Notes: generated by a model not told the origin, from the sequence alone. Shown: positions 27,069 through 36,404, numbered from the stretch's first letter. The stretch: DNA of 64,000 bases from Clostridium sp. OS1-26 (GCF_030915445.1 NZ_CP133264.1:4125208-4189207); one strand, 5' to 3'. Program-made: numbers and translations.

Positions 27069-28808
27069 ATGGATACTTTAAAGAAGTTTATAGGATACTA
27101 TAAGCCTTATAAAAATATGTTTTTTATGGACATGTTTTGTGCTCTTACACTTTCAGCAATCGATCTTGCATTTCCAATGATAGTAAGATATATGCTAAAT
27201 GATGTATATACAAATAAAACTAGTGATCAAATAATTAAATTTGTAGTTCTAATTGGAGTTGCTCTGCTTGCGATGTATATAATAAGATATTTTTGCCAAT
27301 ATTATATAACTTCATGGGGACATATAATGGGAGCTAAGATGGAAGCGGATATGAGAAGTGATATTTTTAATCATCTTCAAAAGTTATCTTTTTCATATTA
27401 TGATAACAATAATACAGGTAAGTTAATGTCTAGAATAATTACCGACCTTTTTGATATATCGGAATTAGCGCATCATGGTCCAGAAGATTTATTTATTTCT
27501 ATAATTAAAATATTAGGCTCATTTATAATACTTATGAACATAAATGTTAAGATTACTTCAGCTTTATTCTTTTTAACTATGGTTATGTTATATTTCTCAT
27601 ACTTCTATAATAAAAAAATGAAGTTTATCTTTATGAAAAATAGACAGAAGATAGCAAATGTTAATGCTCAAATTCAAGATAGTCTTTCTGGTATTAGAGT
27701 AGTAAAATCATTTTCAAATGAAGAAGTTGAAAATAGTAAGTTTAAAAAAGGAAACATGGAGTTCTTAGAAACAAAAGAAGCAGGATATTTCATTATGGGA
27801 AAATTCTTTAGTGGAAATGGCTTCTTTCAAGGTGTTTTATATCTTACTGTTATATTATTAGGTGGAATATTCATTAGTATGGGAGAAGCAAAGGTATCAG
27901 ACTTAGTTATATATATTTTGTATATAAACATATTTTTAAATCCTATAGACAAACTAGTGAATTTTACAGAGCAGTTTCAAAAAGGTATTACTGGTTTTGA
28001 CAGATTTTTAGAAATAATTAATACTGTACCAGATATAATGGATAAGCCTAATGCCATAGAGTTAAAAGAAATTAAGGGTGAAATAGAATTTAATGATGTA
28101 TCCTTCAGCTATGATGATAAAAGTACAATATTAAATAATGTAAATATAAAAGTTAATGCAGGAAGAAATGTTGCGCTAGTAGGACCATCAGGAGGTGGTA
28201 AAACTACCTTCTGTAGCCTTATACCTAGATTTTATGAAATAGATAGTGGTTCTATAAAAATAGATGGAAAAGATATTAGAGATATAAAATTAAAATCTCT
28301 AAGAAAGGTTATAGGCATTGTACAACAGGATGTATATATGTTTTCAGGTACTATAAAAGAAAATATTGCATACGGAAAACCGGGCGCATCAGATAAAGAA
28401 ATAATTGAAGCAGCTAAGAAGGCAAATGCTCATGAGTTTATATTGAATTTAGAAGATGGGTATGATACTTTTGTTGGAGAAAGAGGGGTTAAACTCTCTG
28501 GTGGACAAAAGCAAAGAATATCTATTGCTAGAGCATTTCTTAAAAATCCACCAATTTTAATTCTTGATGAAGCAACATCTGCGCTTGACAATGAGAGCGA
28601 AAAATACATTCAAAAATCCTTAGAAGAGCTTTCAAAAAATAGAACTACTATTGTTATAGCCCATAGATTAAGTACTATAAAAAATGCGGATGAGATATTA
28701 GTATTGACAGAGGATGGCATTAGAGAATCAGGAACTCATGAACAGCTTATGCATAAGAAGGGTATATATGCTTCTTTATATAGTTTACAATTTGAACAAG
28801 TTTCATAA
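27069..28808 (+). CDS. ABC transporter, fused permease/ATPase (MsbA/LmrA-type exporter)
   Basis: A 579-residue half-transporter. Six membrane spans lie in residues about 15-300, then an ATPase with Walker A GPSGGGKTT (about 373-381), Q-loop IVQQDVYMF, signature [10 protein letters not shown], Walker B ILILDEATSALD and switch His in IAHRLS. It should work as a homodimer exporting lipid or drug molecules; no partner half-transporter gene is adjacent. AAAGGAGGG precedes the ATG. Dispersed palindromic elements flank the gene on both sides. Confidence 0.92.
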   Translation: MDTLKKFIGYYKPYKNMFFMDMFCALTLSAIDLAFPMIVRYMLNDVYTNKTSDQIIKFVVLIGVALLAMYIIRYFCQYYITSWGHIMGAKMEADMRSDIFNHLQKLSFSYYDNNNTGKLMSRIITDLFDISELAHHGPEDLFISIIKILGSFIILMNINVKITSALFFLTMVMLYFSYFYNKKMKFIFMKNRQKIANVNAQIQDSLSGIRVVKSFSNEEVENSKFKKGNMEFLETKEAGYFIMGKFFSGNGFFQGVLYLTVILLGGIFISMGEAKVSDLVIYILYINIFLNPIDKLVNFTEQFQKGITGFDRFLEIINTVPDIMDKPNAIELKEIKGEIEFNDVSFSYDDKSTILNNVNIKVNAGRNVALVGPSGGGKTTFCSLIPRFYEIDSGSIKIDGKDIRDIKLKSLRKVIGIVQQDVYMFSGTIKENIAYGKPGASDKEIIEAAKKANAHEFILNLEDGYDTFVGERGVKLSGGQKQRISIARAFLKNPPILILDEATSALDNESEKYIQKSLEELSKNRTTIVIAHRLSTIKNADEILVLTEDGIRESGTHEQLMHKKGIYASLYSLQFEQVS

Positions 28809-28825
28809 TCAAAACTATTTGCTTG

Positions 28826-29050
28826 TATGAGCGTGAGAGAAGCTTAAGTTGAGGTTCTTTTCATAAACAGAATTCTTGGCTTCAGGTAGAGTTTTGACTC
28901 CATCTGAAGCTTAGAAGTCGTTATCCAGGGACATAGCCGCTCTTTACTCCCACTTTGAGAAAAGCAGAGAACCCAAATCTATGATTTTGTGTGAATCGCT
29001 TTCACAGAGTGCGAGGGAGTATTAGAGCGGGTAAGTCATCGGATAAATAA
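28826..29050. repeat. Palindromic intergenic element copy
   Basis: Contains TTTGTGTGAATCGCTTTCAC, AGAGTGCGAGGGAGTATTAG and GTAAGTCATCGGATAAA, matching the reverse complement of 1692-1760 closely, plus internal complementary stretches (GCTTCAGGTAGA / TCTGAAGC). Together with a terminator it fills the 435-base gap after the ABC gene. Confidence 0.65.
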
Positions 29051-29105
29051 TCAATCTTAAATTTCCTAATTAAATTATGACAATTACATTAGAAGCAACA
29101 ATTTG

Positions 29106-29166
29106 AATATATTGAGATTGTAAATTAAACATTCGTTCATATTACAATCTCAATATATTTTTTTTA
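29106..29166. terminator. Long-stem terminator between ABC and LysR genes
   Basis: An 18-bp perfect stem, AATATATTGAGATTGTAA with its complement, with an 18-base loop, then a run of T residues. It lies between convergent genes. Confidence 0.85.
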
Positions 29167-29243
29167 TTTGCAAAGTTAAGTCGTTTGTTTAGTAAATAAA
29201 ACTGGTAAATTAAACAAAGAGTACATAAAGTTTCCCCAAACCA

Positions 29244-30191
29244 TTAACTTGAAAAAAAAGATGTAACCGAATTTATGAATGCATCAACACTTCTAGATAA
29301 ATATCGATTCTTTTTTCGTATCAAAACTAGCTCTCTACTAGAAAGCTCGTCCGCTAGTTTATAGAAACAAATATCTTGATTAAAGTTCACATGGTTTACT
29401 AAAGAATCTCGTATGAATGCAATTCCCATACCTTTGCAAGCAATATGGTAAGATGTCATTAATTGGTCTATATACATTGCCGCTTTGGGTACAAATCCAG
29501 ATTTTTGACATAATTTCATACTACGTGTATACATATCATTACCTTTTTTAAGTATAATAAAGGGCTCATTTGCAAATTTGTTTAATTGTATGGATGGAAA
29601 GTCAGGGGACAGATGTTTATTATCTGCTATATCCTGAAAGGATAAGCGATAGGCGATTAATTCATCGTTGATTTTATAATTTCCTGGCACCGCTAAAATA
29701 ATATTTTCTCTGCCAATTACGTGATTTTCAAAGTGCTTTGTATCTAAAGAACAACACTCTATTCCTAAATCAATTGTTTCCTTCATTAATTCTTCCTTTA
29801 AACCAAGAGAATTGACTTCAGATAAGTCTACAGTTATACCTGGTTGTCGTTTTTTAAACTCTGCTATTATATCAGGAAGCACATAAGAACAAAAGAAATT
29901 TGAACCACCAATAGAAACTTTTCCTGTTTTTAGATTCATTATATCTTGAAAGTACTGTTCAAGATTATTTTCAATGGCTTTGACCTGAAGGATAGCCTTT
30001 ATATACATTTCACCTGGTTCAGTTAAATGTATTGGTGTGGTACTTCTATCAAACAAAGGAACTCCTAGGTCTGTTTCTATTTTTTTGATATATGCACTTA
30101 GTGCCGGTTGACTGATATAAAGATTTTTTGCAGCTTTTGAAAAGCTACCTTCTTTATAAACTTCGTATACATAGTCCATTCCTTGAAACAT
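29244..30191 (-). CDS. LysR-family transcriptional regulator
   Basis: A 315-residue protein. The N-terminal winged HTH occupies residues about 1-62 (GSFSKAAKNLYISQPALSAYIKKIE, quoted in part: SKAAKNLYISQPALSAY), and the effector-binding domain about 90-300 begins KVSIGGSNFFCSYVLP. It is transcribed divergently from the class V aminotransferase and TauE/SafE genes, the usual LysR arrangement, so it probably activates them in response to a small (perhaps sulfur-containing) effector. The ribosome site is weak. Confidence 0.9.
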   Translation of the reverse strand: MFQGMDYVYEVYKEGSFSKAAKNLYISQPALSAYIKKIETDLGVPLFDRSTTPIHLTEPGEMYIKAILQVKAIENNLEQYFQDIMNLKTGKVSIGGSNFFCSYVLPDIIAEFKKRQPGITVDLSEVNSLGLKEELMKETIDLGIECCSLDTKHFENHVIGRENIILAVPGNYKINDELIAYRLSFQDIADNKHLSPDFPSIQLNKFANEPFIILKKGNDMYTRSMKLCQKSGFVPKAAMYIDQLMTSYHIACKGMGIAFIRDSLVNHVNFNQDICFYKLADELSSRELVLIRKKNRYLSRSVDAFINSVTSFFSS

Positions 30192-30313
30192 TTTACTATC
30201 CCTACCTATAATTAAATTTATATAACAATTATATAAATATATGAATTAGATTATATCACTTCGTCATGATACAATCAAATAAAGTATCAATGCTTTAAAA
30301 GGAGATGTATAAA

Positions 30314-31591
30314 ATGAGTAACATAAAAAATGGAGAATTATTTTCAAATGTACTATTAAAAGAAATTAAGGAACGTTTTTACTATGTAGATACTGACCCT
30401 AATATTGGTGAAAGGCTTTTCTTCGGCAATGCTGGAGGCTCTTTGAGACTTAAAAAAGCAGTAGAACAATTTACCAAAATTGATGCTATTCCAGATTATC
30501 CGGGGCCTATTCATAAAACGGCATTATATTTACAAAAAGTTCTAGAAGATGGAATTAATGACGTAAGAACTATTTTCAATGCAAAAGGTGGTAGTATTTT
30601 TACATCACTAACAGCTTCTCAAGCTATGTTTGACATAGTACGAGCTATTGCTGAAAATATTAATGGTACAAATATGGTAACATCTATACTGGAACATCCT
30701 TCATCATATGACTCAATAGAGTATTATTCTAAAAAATTAAACAAGGAACTTAGAGTGGCAAAAAGCAACCCTGTCACAGGTGAAGTAGATGTTGATGAAA
30801 TTATTAAATTAATAGATAAAGATACATGCCTATTAAGTGTAATGTATGCATCAAACATTTCAGGTGCTATCTATGATATTGAGAATATAATAAAAAAAGC
30901 TCGTAAAATTAAACCTGATTTATATATTATTGTAGATGCAGTACAGCATGCCCCACATGCTTTAATAGATCTCCAAAAAACTCCCGTTGATGCTATTAGC
31001 TTTGCTCCGTACAAGTTCTTTGGTTGTAGAGGATTAGGAATTGCTTGGTTATCTGAGAGAGTAGCAGAACTTCCACATCATAAATTAATTTCTAAAGAAG
31101 CTGATGTATGGGAACTAGGTAGTCCAGCTCCATCACAATTTGCTGTAGTTACTGAAATAGTAAACTATATATGTTGGATTGGCAGCAAATTTATTGGTAG
31201 TAGTGACAGACGTGAATTATTTGCTTGTGGTATGACAAAAATTGCACTACAAGAAAGAGCCTTAATGGATAGGATACTTAGCGGCACTAATGAAATTACT
31301 GGACTTAGACATATGAAAGGCGTTAAAGTATTCTTTGATTACGAAGATCTTACAAAAAGAGATTTTATAATTGCAATTGGATTTGATAATATAGGCTACA
31401 CACAAGCAGTTAGAGAATATGAAAAAAGAGGCGTCATTGTATATGACAGATTGATTTCTAGCCCATATTCAAAGAGAATGCTTGAATCTTTCAATTTAGA
31501 TGGTGCTATTAGAGTTGCACCATTGCATTGTAATTCAACTGCGGATATTGATAAATTCTTAAAAGTAACAATGGAGATATCTCAATTGTAA
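30314..31591 (+). CDS. Class V aminotransferase-fold PLP enzyme (cysteine desulfurase-like)
   Basis: A 425-residue PLP enzyme. The lysine binding PLP is K234 in FAPYKFFGCRG, and D208 and H214 in VDAVQHAPH are the usual cofactor-contacting residues. It is related to isopenicillin-N epimerase/cysteine desulfurase proteins. The conserved active-site loop cysteine of IscS/SufS is not evident near the C-terminus, so a lyase, epimerase or desulfinase reaction is as likely as desulfuration. I chose the ATG at 30314, ten bases after GGAG; an ATG at 30305 lies too close to it. Divergent LysR and downstream TauE suggest organosulfur catabolism. Confidence 0.82.
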   Translation: MSNIKNGELFSNVLLKEIKERFYYVDTDPNIGERLFFGNAGGSLRLKKAVEQFTKIDAIPDYPGPIHKTALYLQKVLEDGINDVRTIFNAKGGSIFTSLTASQAMFDIVRAIAENINGTNMVTSILEHPSSYDSIEYYSKKLNKELRVAKSNPVTGEVDVDEIIKLIDKDTCLLSVMYASNISGAIYDIENIIKKARKIKPDLYIIVDAVQHAPHALIDLQKTPVDAISFAPYKFFGCRGLGIAWLSERVAELPHHKLISKEADVWELGSPAPSQFAVVTEIVNYICWIGSKFIGSSDRRELFACGMTKIALQERALMDRILSGTNEITGLRHMKGVKVFFDYEDLTKRDFIIAIGFDNIGYTQAVREYEKRGVIVYDRLISSPYSKRMLESFNLDGAIRVAPLHCNSTADIDKFLKVTMEISQL

Positions 31592-31670
31592 TCAAACTAA
31601 GAAAAGTTGTAATCCGAAAAATATGGTTAAGATATGAAGATTAATATAATTATTAAAGGAGTGTATATTC

Positions 31671-32426
31671 TTGATCAATAACTTAATATTTTTATGTGTA
31701 GCTGGATTTTGTGCTGCATTTGTAGATTCTATAGCTGGCGGCGGCGGAATTATAAGTATGCCTGCATTCTTAATGGCAGGTATTCCTCCTCATTTAGCAT
31801 TAGGGACAAACAAGTTTTCTTCTTCCTGTGCTTCCTTCACAAGTTCTATTAAATTTGCTCAATCTGGTAAGGTAGATTTTAAGCTTATAAAGTTTTTAGC
31901 TCCCTTTACATTTGTAGGTGCCGTTTTAGGTGTAAATACTGTTCTTAATATCAATGCAAAGTACCTCAATACCATAGTACTGGTACTTCTACTACTTGTC
32001 AGCATTTATAGCCTATTTTCAAAGAACATAGGAACTGAAGATAACTTTCAAGGTCTTACTAAAAAGAATATTTTACTTGGAATGATCCTTGCATTATTAT
32101 TAGGTTTCTATGATGGTTTTTTCGGCCCTGGTACAGGTTCATTCTTAATATTCGGACTTATAAGCATATTTTCTTTTGATTTTACTCGTGCTGGTGGAAA
32201 CGGAAAAGTTTTAAACTTTGTAAGTAATATTGCATCTTTAGGTATGTTTGCACTACGAGGACAAATTGATTATAAAATAGGCATACCAGTAGCCTTATTT
32301 ATGATAATAGGAGCAAAATTAGGGACAAAGGTTGCTTTAAATAAGGGCGCAAAACTTATAAAACCAATCTTTGTTACTATGTCTCTAGCTGTAGCAACTA
32401 AAATGCTTTATGGAATGATAGGTTAA
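31671..32426 (+). CDS. TauE/SafE (TSUP) family anion exporter
   Basis: A 251-residue membrane protein with about eight spans in two homologous halves. The motif GGGGIISMPAFLMAGIPPHLALGTNK (quoted in part: SMPAFLMAGIPPHLALGTNK) and the counterpart FDGFFGPGTGSFL-like YDGFFGPGTGSFL are typical. The family exports sulfite, sulfoacetate and related anions. Start is TTG at 31671, with AAAGGAG nine bases upstream. It follows the PLP enzyme by 79 bases, so it may dispose of sulfite or an organosulfonate released by that enzyme. Confidence 0.85.
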   Translation: MINNLIFLCVAGFCAAFVDSIAGGGGIISMPAFLMAGIPPHLALGTNKFSSSCASFTSSIKFAQSGKVDFKLIKFLAPFTFVGAVLGVNTVLNINAKYLNTIVLVLLLLVSIYSLFSKNIGTEDNFQGLTKKNILLGMILALLLGFYDGFFGPGTGSFLIFGLISIFSFDFTRAGGNGKVLNFVSNIASLGMFALRGQIDYKIGIPVALFMIIGAKLGTKVALNKGAKLIKPIFVTMSLAVATKMLYGMIG

Positions 32427-32474
32427 AACTATTAAAAATCCTCATGCTATTCAAGACTTAGATTATACTTAGCA

Positions 32475-32700
32475 ATGAATTTTATTTTTGGATTAAGCTT
32501 TCTATTTTCAAAGAGAGCATTAAGTGTAGCTGATCCTATAGCCCTTCTTTCCTTTAGATTTTTAAGTGCTTTTCTAGTCATGACACTACTTATAGTTTTT
32601 AGAGTAATTAAAGTAAATTATAAGAATAAACCTATAAAGTGGCTTGATATTATTAGTTTCATTCAATCTGTAATTTATTTTAAGAAAAGAAAAACTCAGC
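32475..32700 (+). pseudogene. Truncated EamA-family transporter remnant
   Basis: Only the first two spans of an EamA drug/metabolite transporter remain (FGLSFLFSKRAL ... LLSFRFLSAFLVMTLL ... PIKWLDIISFIQSVIYF). The usual length is about 290-300 residues. There is no ribosome site, the N-terminus is cut just before the first span, and after about residue 74 the frame runs directly into a transcription terminator. It is a deletion remnant, not a gene. Confidence 0.75.
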
Positions 32701-32731
32701 TGTTTAGTGTACAGATACAGCTGGGTTTTTA
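32690..32731 (+). terminator. Terminator after TauE / EamA remnant
   Basis: AAAAACTCAGCTGT pairs with ACAGCTG-GTTTTT around a 13-base loop. Confidence 0.8.
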
Positions 32732-32871
32732 GCTTATTTTATTCTTAATGCTGATAAATATAATTTAGGGAGTGATATTTAGCATTAGTGAGCGTAAGTT
32801 AGAAAACACAACTTAATTCTAATATTTAATTGTTTGCTTATATAGATTGCCTAATATAACCTATTAAAGAT

Positions 32872-32943
32872 TTGATTTAACTGTAATACGTGGTATAATA
32901 AGGTATAATACATAATAAGTTATTAAATAACGTATTATGTATT
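32872..32943 (+). promoter_or_regulatory. Promoter and palindromic operator candidate for nfeD-flotillin
   Basis: TTGATT (32872-32877), a 16-base spacer and TATAAT (32894-32899) make a good sigma-A promoter. Eight bases later a long palindrome begins: AATACATAATA (32907) facing TATTATGTATT (to 32943), with GTTAT/ATAAC inside. It sits at the expected transcript start, so it is either an operator or a 5' stabilising hairpin. The rest of this 332-base gap shows nothing else. Confidence 0.45.
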
Positions 32944-33064
32944 GTAATTAGCAAATGTACTGATAATCTATATGGCCATTTAGTAAATATATATTATGTA
33001 ACAATCAGTATAATCCTGAAATAAGACTAAAAATGTTGTACATAAGGTATGAAGGAGGATTTTT

Positions 33065-33625
33065 ATGGAACATGTATACACTATTGTTTTTTGGGTAGGG
33101 GTTATATATACCTTGGTAACATTTTTATTAGGCGGTTTGTTTGATTTTATTCACATTGGGGGTCATATTGATACACATGTTGACACTCATATTGATACTC
33201 AAGGTTCAGGGCATACACTCACGGTTTTTCCACTAAAACCTATAACTATAGTTTCATTTATCACTATATTTGGTGGTGTTGGGATTATGGGTAATCACTA
33301 TGGGCTAAACGAAATGTTCACATTCCTACTGGCACTTGCGCTGGGTCTTATGATTTCATTTGTATTATATAAATTTATAGTGGTACCTCTATATAAAGCA
33401 CAAAATACAAGTGCAGTTTCTCAGGATAAGCTTATAGGGATGAAAGCTACAGTTATATCTCCAATATTAGAAAATGGATTTGGGGTTATATCATATATTG
33501 TCAACGGAAATAAATATAATGCTCCTGCACAGCATATTGGTAAAAAATCAATATTACAGGGAGAAGAAGTAATTATATATGAAATTAAAAATAATGTATT
33601 TTATGTCCAACCTTTAAATGAATAA
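33065..33625 (+). CDS. NfeD-like membrane protein
   Basis: A 186-residue protein. One span lies near residues 8-28, then a His/Asp-rich loop (GGHIDTHVDTHIDTQGSGHT), two spans (about 60-78 and 84-103), and a C-terminal OB-fold (about 115-184, LIGMKATVISPILENGFGVI). This is the short NfeD type (without the ClpP-like protease) that is nearly always encoded next to a flotillin, as here. It probably binds flotillin oligomers at membrane microdomains. AAGGAGG precedes the ATG. Confidence 0.85.
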   Translation: MEHVYTIVFWVGVIYTLVTFLLGGLFDFIHIGGHIDTHVDTHIDTQGSGHTLTVFPLKPITIVSFITIFGGVGIMGNHYGLNEMFTFLLALALGLMISFVLYKFIVVPLYKAQNTSAVSQDKLIGMKATVISPILENGFGVISYIVNGNKYNAPAQHIGKKSILQGEEVIIYEIKNNVFYVQPLNE

Positions 33626-33672
33626 ATTAAATTTTATTAAATAAAAAATATAATAAAGAAGGGGAGAGGAAT

Positions 33673-35160
33673 ATGTTAAACATGTCGATTATGATTGTTC
33701 CTGCAATAATTGTGGGGGTCATTATACTTCTAGCGCTGGGGGTTTTCTCCATGTGGAAAAGAGTGCCTCAGGATAAAGCATTGGTTGTTACAGGTCTTAA
33801 AAAGAGAGTCATCACTGGTGGTGGTGGATTTGTAATACCAATGTTAGAAAGAACAGACAAAATATCATTAGAAAATATGGAGATTGAAATAAGTATTGAT
33901 GGTGCTTTAACCGGGCAAGGAGTGGGAATCGCAGCAGATGGAGTTGCTGTTGTAAAGGTAAAGTCGGATACTAATTCAATTTTGTCTGCTGCAGAGCAAT
34001 TTAATACATCAAATGGAATGCAGCATACTCTTCAAGTTATTATACACACAACAAAGAATGTTCTAGAAGGTAAGCTTAGAGAAATTGTTTCAAAAATGAC
34101 AGTAGAAGAAATATATAAAGATAGAGAAATGTTTGCATCTCACGTTCAGGAAGTTGCGGCAATTGACCTTGCACAAATGGGACTTGAGTTAAAGGTTTTA
34201 ACTATTAAAGATATTTCAGATAAAAACGGCTATCTAGAAGCGCTTGGTAAGCCAAGAATTGCAGCAGTTAAAAGAGATGCTCAAATAGCAGAAGCTGAAG
34301 CTGCAAAAGAAACAAAAATTAAAACCTCAGATGCAGTTAGAGAAGGAGAGGCCGCTAGAATTTTATCAGAAACTCAAATTGCTGAATCTGTAAAACAAAA
34401 GGAATTAAAAGTACAAGCGTATAGAAAAGAGCAAGAGCAAGCCAAAGCTATATCAGACCTTGCATATGAAATTGAATCTAATAAGGTTAAGAAGGAAGTA
34501 ACTGAAACACAGATGCAGGTAGAGATTACTAAAAAGCAGAAGGAAAAGGAGCTTGCAGATGCTACAGTTCAGGTAGAAATTACTAAAAAGGAAAAAGAGA
34601 TTGAACTTGCTGAAAAAGAGGCTGCTAGAAAAGAGAGAGAACTTGAAGCTACAGTTAAGAAACAAGCAGAAGCGGATAAATATAAACAGGTTCAAACAGC
34701 AGATGCAGTTAGATATAAGGAAATTGCGGATGCAGAAGCAAGAGCAAGATCAATTGAATTAGAAGGTAAGGCAAAGGCAGATGCTTTAAAACTTCAAGGT
34801 ATGGCAGAAGTAGATATAATCAGAGAAAAAGGTAAAGCAGAAGCAGAGGCCATGATGAAAAAAGCAGAAGCATTTAAATTATACAATGATGCTGCTATGG
34901 CCCAAATGATTATAGAAAAATTACCTGAAATTGCAAAGGCTATTTCTGAACCATTATCTAAAACTGAAAAGATTGTTATTGTTGATAGCGGTACAGGGGA
35001 AGGAAAAGGTGCTTCAAAAGTCACTGGTTATGTTACTGATATTATGGCACAGCTTCCTGAGGCAGTAGAGGCATTGACAGGTGTAAAAGTTATGGATTTC
35101 CTAAACAAAGGTTCATTAAAGAAAAATGAGAAAGCAAAAGAAGGAGATGTAACAAAATAA
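33673..35160 (+). CDS. floT: Flotillin-like membrane microdomain scaffold (FloT/YuaG)
   Basis: A 495-residue protein. It has an N-terminal membrane hairpin (about 5-28), a band 7/SPFH domain (about 30-200), then a long alpha-helical flotillin domain rich in Ala-Glu repeats (about 205-400; for example AEAEAAKE, EAEARARSI) that drives oligomerisation. Bacterial flotillins organise lipid microdomains and modulate membrane fluidity and protein complexes. It follows the NfeD gene by 47 bases in one operon, and GGGGAGAGG precedes the ATG. Length is typical (about 500). Confidence 0.93.
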   Translation: MLNMSIMIVPAIIVGVIILLALGVFSMWKRVPQDKALVVTGLKKRVITGGGGFVIPMLERTDKISLENMEIEISIDGALTGQGVGIAADGVAVVKVKSDTNSILSAAEQFNTSNGMQHTLQVIIHTTKNVLEGKLREIVSKMTVEEIYKDREMFASHVQEVAAIDLAQMGLELKVLTIKDISDKNGYLEALGKPRIAAVKRDAQIAEAEAAKETKIKTSDAVREGEAARILSETQIAESVKQKELKVQAYRKEQEQAKAISDLAYEIESNKVKKEVTETQMQVEITKKQKEKELADATVQVEITKKEKEIELAEKEAARKERELEATVKKQAEADKYKQVQTADAVRYKEIADAEARARSIELEGKAKADALKLQGMAEVDIIREKGKAEAEAMMKKAEAFKLYNDAAMAQMIIEKLPEIAKAISEPLSKTEKIVIVDSGTGEGKGASKVTGYVTDIMAQLPEAVEALTGVKVMDFLNKGSLKKNEKAKEGDVTK

Positions 35161-35242
35161 ATTAAGAAACTTATTTTATCCCACTGAAGCCAAGAATCCT
35201 GCTTATAAAAAATCAGATCTTAGAGTGAATATTAAATTTTAG

Positions 35243-35284
35243 ATAAAAGTGACCTGAAATATACTTTTAAGGTCACTTTTATTT
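35243..35284. terminator. Bidirectional terminator between flotillin and msrA
   Basis: ATAAAAGTGACCT pairs with AGGTCACTTTTAT perfectly around a 14-base loop; the arms are A- and T-rich at the ends, so it can work both ways for the convergent genes. Confidence 0.85.
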
Positions 35285-35318
35285 AATGGATTCTATACTT
35301 ACAATAAGTTATTTTAGA

Positions 35319-35963
35319 TTAACAATTAAGAATGCTATCTGAGGATTTATTATTTAATAAAATAAGTTTTTCAGTAGAGTTATCCCAGTTAAACTTTGCT
35401 GCAGAATCCTTTATGTCCTCAACAGTTCCGTAACCAGCAATATAAGAGTTTAAGCGAGCAGCCTCTGTAGAATTTATAAATTCCTTAGCTGAAGTATATT
35501 TGTTTCTAATTTCCATAGCTAATGCAGTTTCAAGCTGTAAGTAATATTTTTGATGGTACAGTTCTGCATAATAAAATGTAGACAGAGGCAGGATTTCTGT
35601 ATAAATTTTAGTTTTCAAATCATTTTCCCAATCCTTTTTCATATCTAAAGCCATAGATTTTTGGAGTTCATTAGCGTAAAATATAGTAGATTTATACTGT
35701 GTAGAATAAGGCTGTCTAGTAGAGTTATGATTTTTCCAAAACATGTTCAGTATTTCTTTATAAGAAAGCTTATTTATATCAAAATCTATTTGTATTGTTT
35801 CGGTGTGATCCACTAAATCACGATAAGTTGGATTTAATTTTTTTCCTCCGCAGTAACCAACTCTTGTAGATATTACTCCATTTAAATGTCCAAACTTGGC
35901 ATCTGGCCCCCAGAATCATCCGAGAGATAATGTTGCAGTTTCTATATTATTTTTCAATGACAT
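35319..35963 (-). CDS. msrA: Methionine-S-sulfoxide reductase MsrA, probable selenoprotein (in-frame UGA at catalytic Cys)
   Basis: Reading from the ATG at 35963 (GGAGGTG upstream) gives 15 residues and then TGA at 35918-35916. Translation continues in the same frame for 198 residues to TAA. The sequence around the TGA is LG-U-FWGPDAKFG, where every MsrA has its catalytic cysteine (GCFWG). All else is intact: TRVGYCGG, YRDLVDHTET, QPYSTQYKS. The full length of 214 residues is normal. Selenocysteine MsrA is known from the clostridial strain OhILAs. A C38 and a C-terminal C214 could act as resolving cysteines. A start at the downstream region would omit the active site. It repairs methionine-S-sulfoxide; MsrB is at 24375-24833. 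Confidence 0.88.
35886..35902 (-). promoter_or_regulatory. Candidate bacterial SECIS hairpin in msrA
   Basis: Downstream of the UGA the mRNA can fold AUG-CCA [AGUU] UGG-(A)-CAU. The loop lies 20-23 bases after the UGA and has G at its second base, within the 16-37 base range known for bacterial SECIS elements. The stem is short (six pairs, one bulge), and a competing hairpin UCUGG/CCAGA lies directly after the UGA. Confidence 0.5.
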
Positions 35964-36063
35964 ATTTTAAGCACCTCCAAAGTGTTTTAAATTTACATAA
36001 TATATAATTAATAATTGCAGTGCCAATTAATTTTAGTATCTTCATTTTACTATATAACATTCT

Positions 36064-36290
36064 TTATATATAGAGCAATAAAACTGAAAGTCTATATAGG
36101 TACTTTTCTTTGGTGCTCAGATTATTAATGGTATTCATAACTGTACAGCTTCTATACTGTTACTAATTTTAAGCCTAAGCAGGCATCCAAAATCTTAAGT
36201 AGGCATCCGAAATCTCTGATTTTTAGATGATCACTTACACAGCGTGCTGATTTTGAGATGATCGTTTATTCATTCGACAATAGGAGAAGG
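36064..36290. repeat. Diverged palindromic element upstream of M48 gene
   Basis: Contains GATGATCACTTACACAG near 36223, echoed by GATGATCGTTTATTC at 36256, and the paired GGCATCCAAAATC / GGCATCCGAAATC repeat at 36182-36212. It resembles the core of the other dispersed copies (CGCTTACACAGAGTG). It occupies the middle of the 441-base gap; the rest is featureless. Confidence 0.4.
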
Positions 36291-36404
36291 AGTTTCATAT
36301 TTAAAATATGATAATATATAAAATATGAGAGAATGATAAGGATAAAGAAAAGATAACTAGCATATATTAAAAATATATTAGCAAGGACATTTACGGGGGT
36401 AATA

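Noticed and set aside
30314-31591. Assignment as housekeeping cysteine desulfurase IscS/SufS
   Set aside because: No scaffold or suf/isc partner genes and no clear C-terminal persulfide cysteine loop; only the class V fold is certain.
35916-35918. TGA in msrA as a plain nonsense mutation
   Set aside because: It coincides exactly with the catalytic cysteine codon, the frame is intact on both sides, and clostridial Sec-MsrA is known. Still open until selenocysteine genes are found.
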